A stretch of DNA of 64,000 nucleotides from Chryseobacterium taiwanense (GCF_000813825.1 NZ_JWTA01000019.1:33288-97287), one strand, 5' to 3'. Shown: positions 8,483 to 16,574, counted from the first letter of the stretch. Made by a program: numbers and translations. Notes: generated from the sequence alone by a model not told the origin.

Positions 8483-9061
8483 ATGGAGGTTGTCGAAAAA
8501 GTAACAATGCCACAGAAGGAGAAGGAAAATATCATCTCGCAAACCGTTTCAAAGTACGGAGGAAAGCTGATGTCGTACATTCGCCCGAAAGTGAAAAATA
8601 CGGAAGATGCAGAAGATATTCTGCAGGAGGTGTGGTATCAGTTCAGTAGTCTCACCAATTTGTCTGAGATTGTGAATGTGGGTGGTTGGCTGTACAGAGT
8701 TACGGCTAATAAAATCACGGATAAATACCGTAAAAAGAAAACCGAAAACTTAGAGGATTTCGTCTACGAAGATGAAGACGGAGATTTTTCCATCAAAGAT
8801 ATTTTACTGATGGACGAAAGCGCAGGACCGGAAGTAAAAATGTTTCAGGATGAAATCTGGAAAAAGCTGTTTGAAGCATTAGAAGAATTACCCGAAAAGC
8901 AAAGGTTAGTCTACGTAGAAAACGAACTCAACGACAAAACACTCCAGGAAATTGCCGATGAGCATGGCGAAAACATAAAAACAATTATCAGTCGTAAAAA
9001 CTATGCTGTAAAGCATCTGAGAAACAGATTGAGAAAATTATACGAAGATTTAAATAGTTAG
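8483..9061 (+). CDS. RNA polymerase sigma factor, sigma-70/ECF family
   Basis: 192 residues. Region 2 spans about 20-90 (MSYIRPKVKNTEDAEDILQEVWYQF, then NVGGWLYRVTANKITDKYRKK with the core-binding and -10-recognition helices). Region 4 covers about 130-188 (LPEKQRLVYVENELNDKTL, then an HTH with NIKTIISRKNYAVKHLRNRL). An acidic linker joins them. No anti-sigma factor is adjacent; instead two small genes follow within 15 and 85 bp and may be co-transcribed. Which promoters it reads is unknown. Confidence 0.92.
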   Translation: MEVVEKVTMPQKEKENIISQTVSKYGGKLMSYIRPKVKNTEDAEDILQEVWYQFSSLTNLSEIVNVGGWLYRVTANKITDKYRKKKTENLEDFVYEDEDGDFSIKDILLMDESAGPEVKMFQDEIWKKLFEALEELPEKQRLVYVENELNDKTLQEIADEHGENIKTIISRKNYAVKHLRNRLRKLYEDLNS

Positions 9062-9075
9062 TAAAAAGAAAGATT

Positions 9076-9417
9076 ATGAATCATAAACATAAAAAAGGGT
9101 GGATTTTTTTAATACTATGTCCCCCGTTGATTTTTTTAGGAGTTACATGGATTGTCATGGCACTTTGGAATTGCCTTCTTCCTGATATTTTAGGAGTGAA
9201 ATCGATAACATATTGGCAGGCAATGGGAATATTGATTTTAAGTAAAATACTTTTCGGAGGTTTCCATTTCGGAAAAGGAATGAAAGACTTTAAAGAAAGA
9301 AAAATGAGAGAGAAAATGATGTATTTGTCCCTTGAAGAAAGAGAAAAATTCAAAGAAGTATGGAGAAGTAAATGCGAAGGGGGATTCTTTAACAGAAACA
9401 ACAGAACAAACGAATAA
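9076..9417 (+). CDS. small membrane protein of unknown function, in the sigma factor operon
   Basis: 113 residues with two membrane helices (about 9-31 and 43-62), followed by a charged, Lys/Glu/Arg-rich cytoplasmic tail (MKDFKERKMREKMMYLSLEEREKF) that could form a coiled coil. It starts 14 bp after the sigma factor stop, so it is probably in the same operon. The position is where a membrane regulator of an ECF sigma factor would be expected, but no anti-sigma signature is visible, so this is only context. Confidence 0.75.
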   Translation: MNHKHKKGWIFLILCPPLIFLGVTWIVMALWNCLLPDILGVKSITYWQAMGILILSKILFGGFHFGKGMKDFKERKMREKMMYLSLEEREKFKEVWRSKCEGGFFNRNNRTNE

Positions 9418-9502
9418 TTAAATTTTAGAAGTAGTAAAGTAAAATTAAAGATTCATTCGTCTATATAAAAAACAAAGTAGTAAAATTTAAAATTTTGAAA
9501 AA

Positions 9503-9775
9503 ATGAAAAATTCAGTATTAAAAGGAGCTTTGGGAGCATTAGCAGTTGCCGGAGTTGCCATCATCGCAAAAAAAGCGATCCAAAGAAAAAGATTTGTAAA
9601 AGGTATTTTTGAAGAATACGGAATCAAAGAAAAATCTCCTTTCGGATTGGCAGATAAAATCAGAGAAATGAATGAGGAGCAATATCAGGAATTAAAAGGG
9701 AAATTCAAGAAAGAATTTGCTTCAAGATGCCACCATAGAGGTTTTGAAAGAAAAGAAAACATTGCGGAAGCATAA
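9503..9775 (+). CDS. small protein with N-terminal membrane helix, unknown function
   Basis: 90 residues with one hydrophobic Ala/Gly-rich segment (residues 7-23, GALGALAVAGVAIIAKK) and a basic, helical remainder ending in SRCHHRGFER. It shares with its neighbour at 9076 a pattern of membrane segment plus a charged tail with FK-x-x-(F/W). It is 85 bp downstream and before a very strong terminator, so it is likely the last gene of the sigma factor operon. No known family is recognised. Confidence 0.7.
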   Translation: MKNSVLKGALGALAVAGVAIIAKKAIQRKRFVKGIFEEYGIKEKSPFGLADKIREMNEEQYQELKGKFKKEFASRCHHRGFERKENIAEA

Positions 9776-9801
9776 ATAGAAAGTAACTAAATGAAATTGT
9801 T

Positions 9802-9847
9802 AGTTCCGGCGCGGGAAGCGAAGCTTCCCGCGCCGGAACTTTTTTTA
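9802..9847 (+). terminator. unusually GC-rich, perfect rho-independent terminator
   Basis: An 18-base arm at 9802-9819 (AGTTCCGGCGCGGGAAGC) is exactly complementary to 9823-9840 around a GAA loop, followed by seven T residues. It stands out in an AT-rich setting and closes the sigma factor operon. It could also be a dispersed palindromic unit recruited as terminator. Confidence 0.85.
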
Positions 9848-9850
9848 TAC

Positions 9851-9878
9851 GTCATTGCGAACAAAGCGAAGCAATCTC
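9851..9878 (+). repeat. dispersed short repeat (gtcattgcga...gcaatctc), copy 1
   Basis: GTCATTGCGA plus GAAGCAATCTC; a second copy with a slightly longer middle lies at 14425-14458, also just after a terminator. Both are non-coding and can form an imperfect hairpin (attgc/gcaat). Confidence 0.55.
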
Positions 9879-9938
9879 AAAACATTCCCAAACATTTATT
9901 TAAAACTTTTACCTGCCGTATTCTGACTTGCCATTCAT

Positions 9939-10091
9939 TTCCCTCCATTGGAGGGGTGGCGAAAATTCAAAGAATTTTTGACGGGGTGGTTTTAAATCGT
10001 ATTAAATGATTTTGTCTTTGTTAGCATTGCAGCTATTAAACTACCCCGTCTTTTTGCTTCGCAAAAATCCACCCCTTCAAAGAAGGGGAAT
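9939..10091. repeat. MITE-like element with about 50-bp inverted arms
   Basis: The left arm (about 9939-9992) contains ggaggggtgg and gacggggtgg. The right arm (about 10041-10091) carries the inverted counterparts ctaccccgtc and ccaccccttc in matching order, with mismatches. The 9776-10312 gap is made up almost entirely of such units: terminator, short repeat, this element, then repeat copy B. Confidence 0.6.
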
Positions 10092-10123
10092 TTTTTAAGC
10101 GTTTTATAGAAACTATATACTTA

Positions 10124-10290
10124 GCTGAGTGAAACGCCTTTGCGATCAAAAAATATCCCCAATCATCTCAAAGAAAAACCTTTGAGGACTTTGCATTAAA
10201 ATACGCGTTAAAAGAATAGATTCTCTACTTCCCAAATGACAAAAAATAGAATTAAAAACAGATGGGTTCCCTTTGCCCGCAATAACAAAA
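10124..10290 (+). repeat. dispersed intergenic repeat, copy B
   Basis: It has the same block order as copy A at 2148-2271: gctgagtgaaacgcctttgc, an A-rich part, acctttg...ctttgcattaaaa, and the closing ctttgcccgcaataac. It is longer than copy A because of an extra segment around 10201-10260. Confidence 0.6.
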
Positions 10291-10303
10291 ATCCTTATTT
10301 TTG
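10273..10303 (+). promoter_or_regulatory. Bacteroidota-type promoter of the J-domain gene
   Basis: A TTG at 10273-10275 is followed after 20 bases by TATTTTTG at 10296-10303, a full match to the TTG-N19..21-TAnnTTTG consensus for the primary sigma factor in this phylum. The ATG at 10313 would leave an extremely short leader. The -33 TTG lies inside the tail of repeat copy B. Confidence 0.6.
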
Positions 10304-10312
10304 TAGAGTTCA

Positions 10313-10963
10313 ATGAAAGATTACTACTATTTTCTCGGGATTTCTCACGATGCTTCAGAAGAGGACATCAAAAAAGCTTATAGAAAATTATCCTTAAAAT
10401 ACCATCCTGATAAAAATGAGAACGATGATTTCTTTGCCGACCGTTTTCGTGAAATTCAGGAAGCTTATGAGACGTTGAGCGACAAAAGCAGAAGATATTC
10501 TTATGATCAGAATTTAGAAAGCCATCAGAAGAGTTTTAGATATAATGTTCCGCCTTCGATTAAAACTTTTACAGCCAATAAAATTCATGCGAAAAAAGGA
10601 GAAGAGATTATTATCAATTGGCAAACACAAAATGCCGATGTGGTAAAAGTCTTGCCTTTTGGACTGGAAAAACCTTACGGGGAAAGAGTTTTTAAAATAA
10701 CCGAATTTAAAGACGGGAAATTCCAAATTTTACTTCATGCAACGAATTCGCTGTTGCATAAAACGGCAGTTCAAGGAATTACGATTACTGAAGTTTTTGA
10801 AAATAATACAGAAAAATTCAAAGATAAAGCGGAAGAATTATTCAAGTCACAACCGAGAACCGTCGTAAATCCGCATGGGCAACCAAAAATTATTAAAATA
10901 ATCGCTGGGATTGTATTATTGGTTTTGGCAATTTATTTCTTAGTAAAAAGCTTTAGCAATTAA
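10313..10963 (+). CDS. J-domain (DnaJ-like) membrane-anchored protein
   Basis: 216 residues. The N-terminal J domain (2-65) starts YYYFLGISHDASEEDIKKAY and carries the HPD motif at 31-33, needed to stimulate Hsp70 ATPase. The middle part (about 80-150) reads like a beta-sandwich (ANKIHAKKGEEIIINWQTQNAD). A single membrane helix lies near the C-terminus (about 194-213), so the J domain probably faces the cytoplasm from a tail anchor. It is not a full DnaJ: there is no Gly/Phe region and no zinc-finger domain. It is likely a specialised DnaK co-chaperone; the client is unknown. Confidence 0.88.
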   Translation: MKDYYYFLGISHDASEEDIKKAYRKLSLKYHPDKNENDDFFADRFREIQEAYETLSDKSRRYSYDQNLESHQKSFRYNVPPSIKTFTANKIHAKKGEEIIINWQTQNADVVKVLPFGLEKPYGERVFKITEFKDGKFQILLHATNSLLHKTAVQGITITEVFENNTEKFKDKAEELFKSQPRTVVNPHGQPKIIKIIAGIVLLVLAIYFLVKSFSN

Positions 10964-11115
10964 GCCATTTTTTTCCTTCCCGGACACTTTTTACATCTTT
11001 TTCCTTTTTTGAATTTCTTGCAGCAAGATTTCTTATCGCCACAATACATTTCTTCAGGAGTCATAGAAAAAGCAGGAGTCAAAGGTGCAACTTTGAAAGG
11101 GACAATCATATTCAT
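10960..11115 (-). CDS. 51-residue Cys/Lys-rich small protein
   Basis: An open frame from ATG 11115 to TAA 10960 encodes 51 residues. Cysteines are at 25, 31, 32, 41 and 44 in the pattern C-x5-CC-x8-C-x2-C, embedded in a strongly basic stretch (KKFKKGKRCKKCPGRKK). The last two bases of its stop overlap those of the convergent J-domain gene. The spacing of the cysteines suggests a small metal-binding knuckle, perhaps nucleic-acid associated, but no family is recognised. The CxxC and the non-random composition make chance unlikely; still, a gene this short needs homologues for proof. Confidence 0.6.
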   Translation of the reverse strand: MNMIVPFKVAPLTPAFSMTPEEMYCGDKKSCCKKFKKGKRCKKCPGRKKMA

Positions 11116-11442
11116 GTTGCAAATATATTAATTTAGAATAAATACAGATAATAAAATTTGTTAAAATATTATTGTATTGATTTATAATTGCTTAAATGTT
11201 TTTAAAGAGGGTTTTTGAATGAAAAAAATGAAAAACAATCTCCTAAAATCTAAAGTGGAGGGTAAAAATGAAATTTTCAAGTAAAATCTCTTCTTTTTAC
11301 AGGAATCTGAAGTTTTTAAAATTAATGTTAATTTAATATTAATACATATTTTAACTGTTTTTATGATTTTAACAATAATGAAATAGTGCTAATATTGAAT
11401 AAGATAGATTAATTATTCAAATCGTTTGCGTTTTCAACTTAC

Positions 11443-11473
11443 TTGTGCAATTTTCTAAAAATTCGTAATTTTA
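11443..11473 (+). promoter_or_regulatory. probable promoter of gcvP
   Basis: TTG at 11443-11445 and TAATTTTA at 11466-11473, 20 bases apart, close to the TTG/TAnnTTTG pattern but with A in the last position. The ATG is 35 bases downstream. The remainder of the 11116-11508 gap is AT-rich and shows no gene; no glycine riboswitch fold was recognised. Confidence 0.4.
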
Positions 11474-11508
11474 CCCATCTTTTTTACAAACAAAATCTAA
11501 TATAAAAA

Positions 11509-14367
11509 ATGAATACAGAACAGTTTGTGAGCCGTCACATTTCCTTGAATGAAGCCGATAAACAGGCTATGTTGGAAAAAGTTGGCGTTTCAAGTATCGA
11601 AGAGTTAATTTCTCAAACCATCCCTTCTTCTATCCGTTTAGAAAAAGATCTTGAAATCTCAGAACCGCTTTCAGAATACGAAATGCTGATTCACTCAAAA
11701 GAATTGGCTTCGAAAAATACTGATTATACAAGCTACATTGGTTTTGGATATCACAATACATTGTTGCCATCAGCAATTCAGAGAAATATTTTTGAGAATC
11801 CAAGTTGGTATACAGCGTATACTCCTTATCAGGCGGAAATCGCACAAGGAAGATTGGAGGCTCTTCTTAATTTCCAGACTGTTGTGTGTGATCTTACAGG
11901 TTTTGCTTTGGCAAATGCTTCATTATTAGATGAATCTACGGCTGCAGCAGAAGCTATGCATATGTTCTTTAATAACAGAACAAAAGATCAGAAGAAAACA
12001 GGAGCAAACAAATTCTTTGTTTCTGACCTTGTTTTACCACAAACCATTTCAGTTTTAAAAACAAAGGCTGAAGGATTGGATATCGAAATCGTAGAAGGCG
12101 ATCACAAAACTCATGAGTTTGATGGTTCTTACTATGGTGTTTTATTACAATATCCGGGTAAAAACGGTATCGTTTTAGACTATACAGAAAACATCGTTGA
12201 ATATAAGAAATTAGATCTTCAGGTGGTTGTAGCTTGTGATCCTATGGCTTTGGTTAAATTGAAGTCTCCGGCTTCAATGGGTGCTGATTGTGCTGTTGGA
12301 ACAAGTCAGAGATTTGGTATTCCATTAGGGTATGGAGGTCCTCACGCAGCATTTTTCTCTTGTAAAGAAGAATATAAAAGAGATATTCCGGGAAGAATCA
12401 TCGGAGTTTCTCAGGATATGTACGGAAGACGTGCATTAAGAATGGCGCTACAAACCAGAGAACAACATATTAAGAGAGAAAGAGCAACTTCAAACATTTG
12501 TACTGCTCAGGTTTTATTGGCTGTAATGGCTGGAATGTATGCGGTTTATCACGGTCCGAAAGGATTAAATTATATTGCCGATCAGATTCACTTTAAAGCA
12601 AATGCTTTGAAAGGAGGTTTGAAAGCTTTAGGGTATGAAATCGTTGAAGAGCCGATCTTTGATACGGTAAAAATCACGATGAATGAAGATGAGAAAGGAA
12701 GATTGATGAGAATGATGCTTGATCATAGATTGAACTTAAACTACTTCACAGAAGGAGTGGTGAGTATCGCAATCAATGAGAGTACAACATTGGAGAAATT
12801 AAATGTTCTGATGGCTTCTTTCGCTCAATTTAAAGATAAGCAGACTTTCAAATTAGAAATTAAAGAAGGATACAGTATTCCTGAAGAGAATTTAAGAAAA
12901 GACGAAATTCTTACAGAAGAAGTATTCAATAAATATCATACGGAAACAGAATTGATGCGTTACATCAAGCGTCTGGAAAGAAAAGATTTATCATTGACAC
13001 ATTCAATGATTTCTTTGGGTTCTTGTACGATGAAATTGAACGCAGCAACTGAAATGCTACCACTTTCTTGGGAAAACTGGGGAGCAGTTCACCCTTTTGT
13101 ACCGGTAAATCAAGCTGGAGGATATCAGGAAATGATTCGTGAGTTAGAGAAAGATTTAGCTGAAATCACTGGTTTCGCAGGAACTTCTCTTCAGCCAAAC
13201 TCTGGAGCTCAGGGAGAATATGCGGGATTAATGGTAATCAGAGAATATCATATCTCAAGAGGTGAAGGTCACAGAAATGTAGTATTGATTCCTCAGTCTG
13301 CACACGGAACAAATCCGGCTTCTGCAGCAATGGCAGGTATGAAGATCGTTGTTGTTAAAAACCTTGAAAACGGAGAAATTGATTTCGAAGATTTAAAAGC
13401 TAAAACAGAACAGCATTCAGAAAACCTTTCTTGTGTAATGATCACGTATCCGTCAACTTACGGATTCTTTGATGCGAACATTATCGAAATTACAAACTTA
13501 ATCCACCAACATGGCGGACAAGTATATATGGATGGTGCCAACATGAACGCTCAGGTAGGATATACAAGTCCTGGAAACATCGGAGCAGACGTTTGTCACT
13601 TGAATCTTCACAAAACTTTCGCTATTCCTCACGGAGGTGGAGGTCCTGGAGTTGGTCCAATCTGTGTAGCTAAACATTTGGTTCCTTTCTTGCCTTCAAA
13701 CGCAAACATCAGAATTGGAGCTAAAGAAGCTATCGACGGTATTTCTGCTGCACCTTACGGTTCTGGATTGATCCTGAATATTTCTTATGCTTACATCAAA
13801 ATGTTAGGAACTTCAGGATTGAAAAAAGCAACTGAACATGCGATCTTAAATGCTAATTATCTGAAAGAAATTTTAGCTGAGCATTTCCCGATTTTATATT
13901 CAAACGAAAACGGAAAAGTAGCTCACGAATGTATCGTAGATTTCAGACAGTTCAAGTCGTTAGGAATTGAAGTTGCTGATGTTGCAAAGAGATTGATGGA
14001 CTACGGATTCCACGCTCCAACAGTTTCTTTCCCGGTTGCAGGAACATTGATGATTGAACCGACTGAATCTGAAAGCAAAGCAGAAATCGATCGTTTTGCA
14101 GAAGCTCTAATTGCCATTAAACAAGAAATTGAAGAGATTGCAAACGGAGAAGCAGATGCTGCAAATAACGTGTTGAAAAACGCTCCTCACACAGAGCAAG
14201 TGGTAATCTCTGATTCTTGGGATAAACCATATAGCAGAGAAAAAGCAGCTTATCCACTAGAGTGGGTAAGAGATCACAAATTCTTTGCTTCTGTTTCAAG
14301 AGTTGATGAAGCTTACGGAGATAGAAACTTAGTTTGTACTTGTGAGCCAATTGAAGCTTATATGTAA
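11509..14367 (+). CDS. gcvP: glycine dehydrogenase (decarboxylating), P-protein of the glycine cleavage system
   Basis: 952 residues, the length of a full single-chain P-protein in which the N- and C-terminal halves are fused pseudo-repeats. The start MNTEQFVSRHI and the segments YTPYQAEIAQGRLEALLNFQT and SLGSCTMKLN are hallmarks. The PLP-binding lysine is K702 in HLNLHKTFAIPHGGGGPG. It decarboxylates glycine and passes the aminomethyl group to lipoyl GcvH in the cytoplasm. gcvH and gcvT are not nearby, as is common in this phylum. The gene is monocistronic: long leader, strong terminator. Confidence 0.98.
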   Translation: MNTEQFVSRHISLNEADKQAMLEKVGVSSIEELISQTIPSSIRLEKDLEISEPLSEYEMLIHSKELASKNTDYTSYIGFGYHNTLLPSAIQRNIFENPSWYTAYTPYQAEIAQGRLEALLNFQTVVCDLTGFALANASLLDESTAAAEAMHMFFNNRTKDQKKTGANKFFVSDLVLPQTISVLKTKAEGLDIEIVEGDHKTHEFDGSYYGVLLQYPGKNGIVLDYTENIVEYKKLDLQVVVACDPMALVKLKSPASMGADCAVGTSQRFGIPLGYGGPHAAFFSCKEEYKRDIPGRIIGVSQDMYGRRALRMALQTREQHIKRERATSNICTAQVLLAVMAGMYAVYHGPKGLNYIADQIHFKANALKGGLKALGYEIVEEPIFDTVKITMNEDEKGRLMRMMLDHRLNLNYFTEGVVSIAINESTTLEKLNVLMASFAQFKDKQTFKLEIKEGYSIPEENLRKDEILTEEVFNKYHTETELMRYIKRLERKDLSLTHSMISLGSCTMKLNAATEMLPLSWENWGAVHPFVPVNQAGGYQEMIRELEKDLAEITGFAGTSLQPNSGAQGEYAGLMVIREYHISRGEGHRNVVLIPQSAHGTNPASAAMAGMKIVVVKNLENGEIDFEDLKAKTEQHSENLSCVMITYPSTYGFFDANIIEITNLIHQHGGQVYMDGANMNAQVGYTSPGNIGADVCHLNLHKTFAIPHGGGGPGVGPICVAKHLVPFLPSNANIRIGAKEAIDGISAAPYGSGLILNISYAYIKMLGTSGLKKATEHAILNANYLKEILAEHFPILYSNENGKVAHECIVDFRQFKSLGIEVADVAKRLMDYGFHAPTVSFPVAGTLMIEPTESESKAEIDRFAEALIAIKQEIEEIANGEADAANNVLKNAPHTEQVVISDSWDKPYSREKAAYPLEWVRDHKFFASVSRVDEAYGDRNLVCTCEPIEAYM

Positions 14368-14386
14368 TTAAAAGTTTTTTATATAT

Positions 14387-14422
14387 AAAAAATCCCTCTC
14401 AGTAATGAGAGGGATTTTTTTT
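14387..14422 (+). terminator. rho-independent terminator of gcvP
   Basis: AAAAATCCCTCTC at 14388-14400 pairs perfectly with GAGAGGGATTTTT after a 6-base loop, with extra T residues behind. Confidence 0.9.
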
Positions 14423-14424
14423 AT

Positions 14425-14458
14425 GTCATTGCGAGGAGCGAAGCGACGAAGCAATCTC
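14425..14458 (+). repeat. dispersed short repeat (gtcattgcga...gcaatctc), copy 2
   Basis: GTCATTGCGAGGAGCGAAGC followed by GACGAAGCAATCTC; same ends as copy 1 at 9851-9878. Again it sits right behind a terminator, here downstream of gcvP. Confidence 0.55.
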
Positions 14459-14493
14459 TTTATTTATATACTAAAGCTCAAGTGAGAGGTGGT

Positions 14494-14751
14494 TTATTCA
14501 GTTTTTTTTCTCAGTTCTTTATATCTTATAAAGAATAGCAAAATAGCAATGAAAATTAGAAAAGTTCCAATGATATAAGATGCTTCTGGATTATCTTCAT
14601 GAGCAACTTCTTTAGAAAAAAATATAGCAATTCCCGGAATGAGCAAAAATATACCCAAACCTATTTTGGTTTCAATATGAGTTCCCAAAATTCCTGCAAT
14701 TCCCATTAAAAATTCTGAGCCTAGTTTTCTTAAAAGCTTATTCGTTTTCAT
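14494..14751 (-). CDS. small membrane protein of unknown function
   Basis: 85 residues with a glycine-rich first segment (about 12-25), a second hydrophobic helix (30-46) and a third (58-77), ending in a basic tail (RYKELRKKTE). Likely inner membrane. It lies 53 bp downstream of the lipoprotein gene on the same strand, perhaps in the same operon. No family is recognised. Confidence 0.7.
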   Translation of the reverse strand: MKTNKLLRKLGSEFLMGIAGILGTHIETKIGLGIFLLIPGIAIFFSKEVAHEDNPEASYIIGTFLIFIAILLFFIRYKELRKKTE

Positions 14752-14804
14752 AAATAATTTATCAGGATTAAATTTTGAATCATTTAAATATAGATAATTT
14801 GCTT

Positions 14805-15185
14805 TTAATCAATTAAAATTTCAGAATTAAAAACGTCTTTTCTGTTTGCTAAAATAGAATCAAAACTGATTTTTTGGAATGTATTGTTTCTATTATAAAA
14901 TTCGAATTTATAGTTATAAATTTCTATTATTTTTTCTTTAGTTTCAGGATCCCTCTTCTGAATATATTGTTCACAAAGACAAATTGCTAATTTTCTTAAT
15001 GCGGATTCGTATTCCCATTGATTAGGGGTGTTGTGACCTTGATAAAGTTTCCTTTCTTTTTCCTCATCGTGAACAGGATAAATGGCTTTACAGTTTTTGA
15101 AACTCACTTCTCCTTTGTATTTTTTAGAACACGAGGTTAGGCTAATAAATAGTAATAAAGAATATATTTTATAGCTGTATTTCAT
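14805..15185 (-). CDS. predicted lipoprotein of unknown function
   Basis: 126 residues from the ATG at 15185. The N-terminus YSYKIYSLLLFISLTSC is a lipoprotein signal with the lipobox L-T-S-C, so the mature protein starts at that Cys and sits in the envelope. The start is chosen to fit the signal peptide; the longer form (15206) would place it off-centre. It overlaps the end of the AAA ATPase gene by 17 bp, which points to co-translation. The rest is charged, with a Cys pair in LAICLCEQY. No recognised domain. Confidence 0.75.
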   Translation of the reverse strand: MKYSYKIYSLLLFISLTSCSKKYKGEVSFKNCKAIYPVHDEEKERKLYQGHNTPNQWEYESALRKLAICLCEQYIQKRDPETKEKIIEIYNYKFEFYNRNNTFQKISFDSILANRKDVFNSEILID

Positions 15186-15888
15186 GCTTTCCTTCCAGTT
15201 TTTCAATCAAATTTCCCTTCACCACGGTAAAAGTATAATCCTTCGTTTCCGCAAAAGAAATATTGTATTTTCTATCAATTTTTCTCAAATCTTCCGGGAA
15301 TTTTGATAATAAAGTATCATAAAACTGGTCCAGAAACTGATCAGAAGGCATTTGATAATTGATCTTCAACTGAAAACGTCTGATTAAAGCAGTATCAATG
15401 ATTTCAGGATGGTTGGTAGCGCACAATAAAAGTGCATTCTCGGGATAATAATCGATCAACTGGATCAAAGTATTCACCAGTCGTCTCATCTCGCCTACAT
15501 CTTTGTCATCGCTGCCTCTCGCTTTTCCAATTTGATCAAGTTCGTCAAGAAAAAGGACAGATCTTTCACGTGAGGCTTTATCAAAGATCATTTTGATATT
15601 CTGTGAGGTTTCTCCAATTCTGGAAGAAACGATATTACTTAGATTAAGGATAATAATACTCTTACCTAATGCATTTGCAATCGCTTTTGCAGTCATGGTT
15701 TTTCCACAACCGGAACTTCCCTCCAGAAGTACTTTATTATTTACAGGAAGTCCATATTCCTGCAATTCTTTGGAATAGGTATTTTCTTTTATGAGCTGTA
15801 CAATTTGTTCCTTATTGTGGGAATCAAGGAAAACGTCATCCAGGGTTACTTCTTCTTTATCTTGAATAATAAGGTTGTACAGGTTCAT
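15169..15888 (-). CDS. AAA-family ATPase
   Basis: 239 residues from the ATG at 15888; an alternative start at 15927 adds 13 residues. It is a single AAA module: Walker A GSSGCGKT with K63, Walker B VLFLDELD with D115/E116, sensor-1 Asn in CATNH (159), and arginine finger in ALIRRF. The pattern GETSQNIKMIFDKA is typical of classical AAA proteins such as the FtsH/p97/spastin group. It lacks a protease or a second ATPase domain, and a short N-terminal part may bind substrate. Probably a remodelling ATPase in the cytoplasm; the partner is unknown, the lipoprotein downstream being the only contextual hint. Confidence 0.9.
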   Translation of the reverse strand: MNLYNLIIQDKEEVTLDDVFLDSHNKEQIVQLIKENTYSKELQEYGLPVNNKVLLEGSSGCGKTMTAKAIANALGKSIIILNLSNIVSSRIGETSQNIKMIFDKASRERSVLFLDELDQIGKARGSDDKDVGEMRRLVNTLIQLIDYYPENALLLCATNHPEIIDTALIRRFQLKINYQMPSDQFLDQFYDTLLSKFPEDLRKIDRKYNISFAETKDYTFTVVKGNLIEKLEGKHEIQL

Positions 15889-15920
15889 TGTATAAGATTT
15901 ATGCAAAGATAAAGGTTTAT

Positions 15921-15960
15921 AAAACAAAAAAGCCGAACGTGAAGTTCGACCCTATCGGCT
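15921..15960 (-). terminator. minus-strand terminator downstream of a small ORF
   Basis: On the minus strand GTCGAAC and GTTCGGC can pair (7 bp, one G-U) with an alternative outer AGCCGA/TCGGCT stem, followed by TTTTTTGTTTT. Nothing else on the minus strand ends here except the 26-codon ORF at 16129-16209, so this implies a short transcript covering it. Confidence 0.6.
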
Positions 15961-16017
15961 ATTATAAAAATTAAAATTTGTTGCGTTGAATTTTTCTTAC
16001 ATTATGTTTTTTTTGCC

Positions 16018-16040
16018 CTTTTACTCCAATTGAGTAAAAG
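16018..16040. other. perfect hairpin, CTTTTACTC/GAGTAAAAG
   Basis: A 9-bp perfect stem with a 5-base loop between the small ORF and the minus-strand terminator. It lies within the presumed 3' untranslated part of a minus-strand transcript and has no T run, so it is not a standard terminator. Confidence 0.5.
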
Positions 16041-16128
16041 AGCGAACAATCTGTGTCAGATTGAAAACATATAACAATACAATTAGTAAATCTACTCTAT
16101 AAGATATTTATTCTTATAAAGGATTTAA

Positions 16129-16209
16129 TTAATTCCCTTCTTTTCTAGCAGTCATGAAGTAAGATGAGAATACTATTAGACATGTTGCAATTCCGATGTA
16201 AGTTACCAT
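16129..16209 (-). CDS. possible 26-residue single-span membrane peptide
   Basis: An ATG at 16209 opens 26 codons ending in TAA at 16129. The peptide is one hydrophobic helix (MVTYIGIATCLIVFSSYFMT) with a charged end (ARKEGN), the style of KdpF- or CydX-like small membrane proteins. A terminator lies about 170 bases downstream on the same strand. No neighbouring complex suggests a partner. The rest of the gap up to 16574 is AT-rich and shows nothing else. Plausible but unproven. Confidence 0.4.
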   Translation of the reverse strand: MVTYIGIATCLIVFSSYFMTARKEGN

Positions 16210-16574
16210 TTGTTTTATTTTTAATTATTTGACTTTTTATTATCAATTTTACATTTGCAATATTACGGCAATTATATGGGAATCTAAATTAAATTATAAT
16301 GATGTTTATCAGTATTTTACGTTAATTGTGAGGTTGTTTTGAGCTTTTTTATATTCGTTTTGTGATATGTTTTTTCTGTTTTTTACATTGTTTTTAATTA
16401 AATTATTCTCAAAAAAATGTGAAATTATTAATGTTTCTATATTTGTTATTTAGAGATTCGCAATGTTAACAGTTGGTAATATTATGCAGCGGCTAGTAAT
16501 TTTTATCACTTGATGATGAATTTATTTTGGTATTTCAGTTTCAAAAAATGAAAGGAGAGTGAGATTGTAAGAAA

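Noticed and set aside
9791..10009. 72-codon plus-strand frame
   Set aside because: It runs through the GC-rich terminator and dispersed repeats; its peptide is just the translation of repeat DNA.
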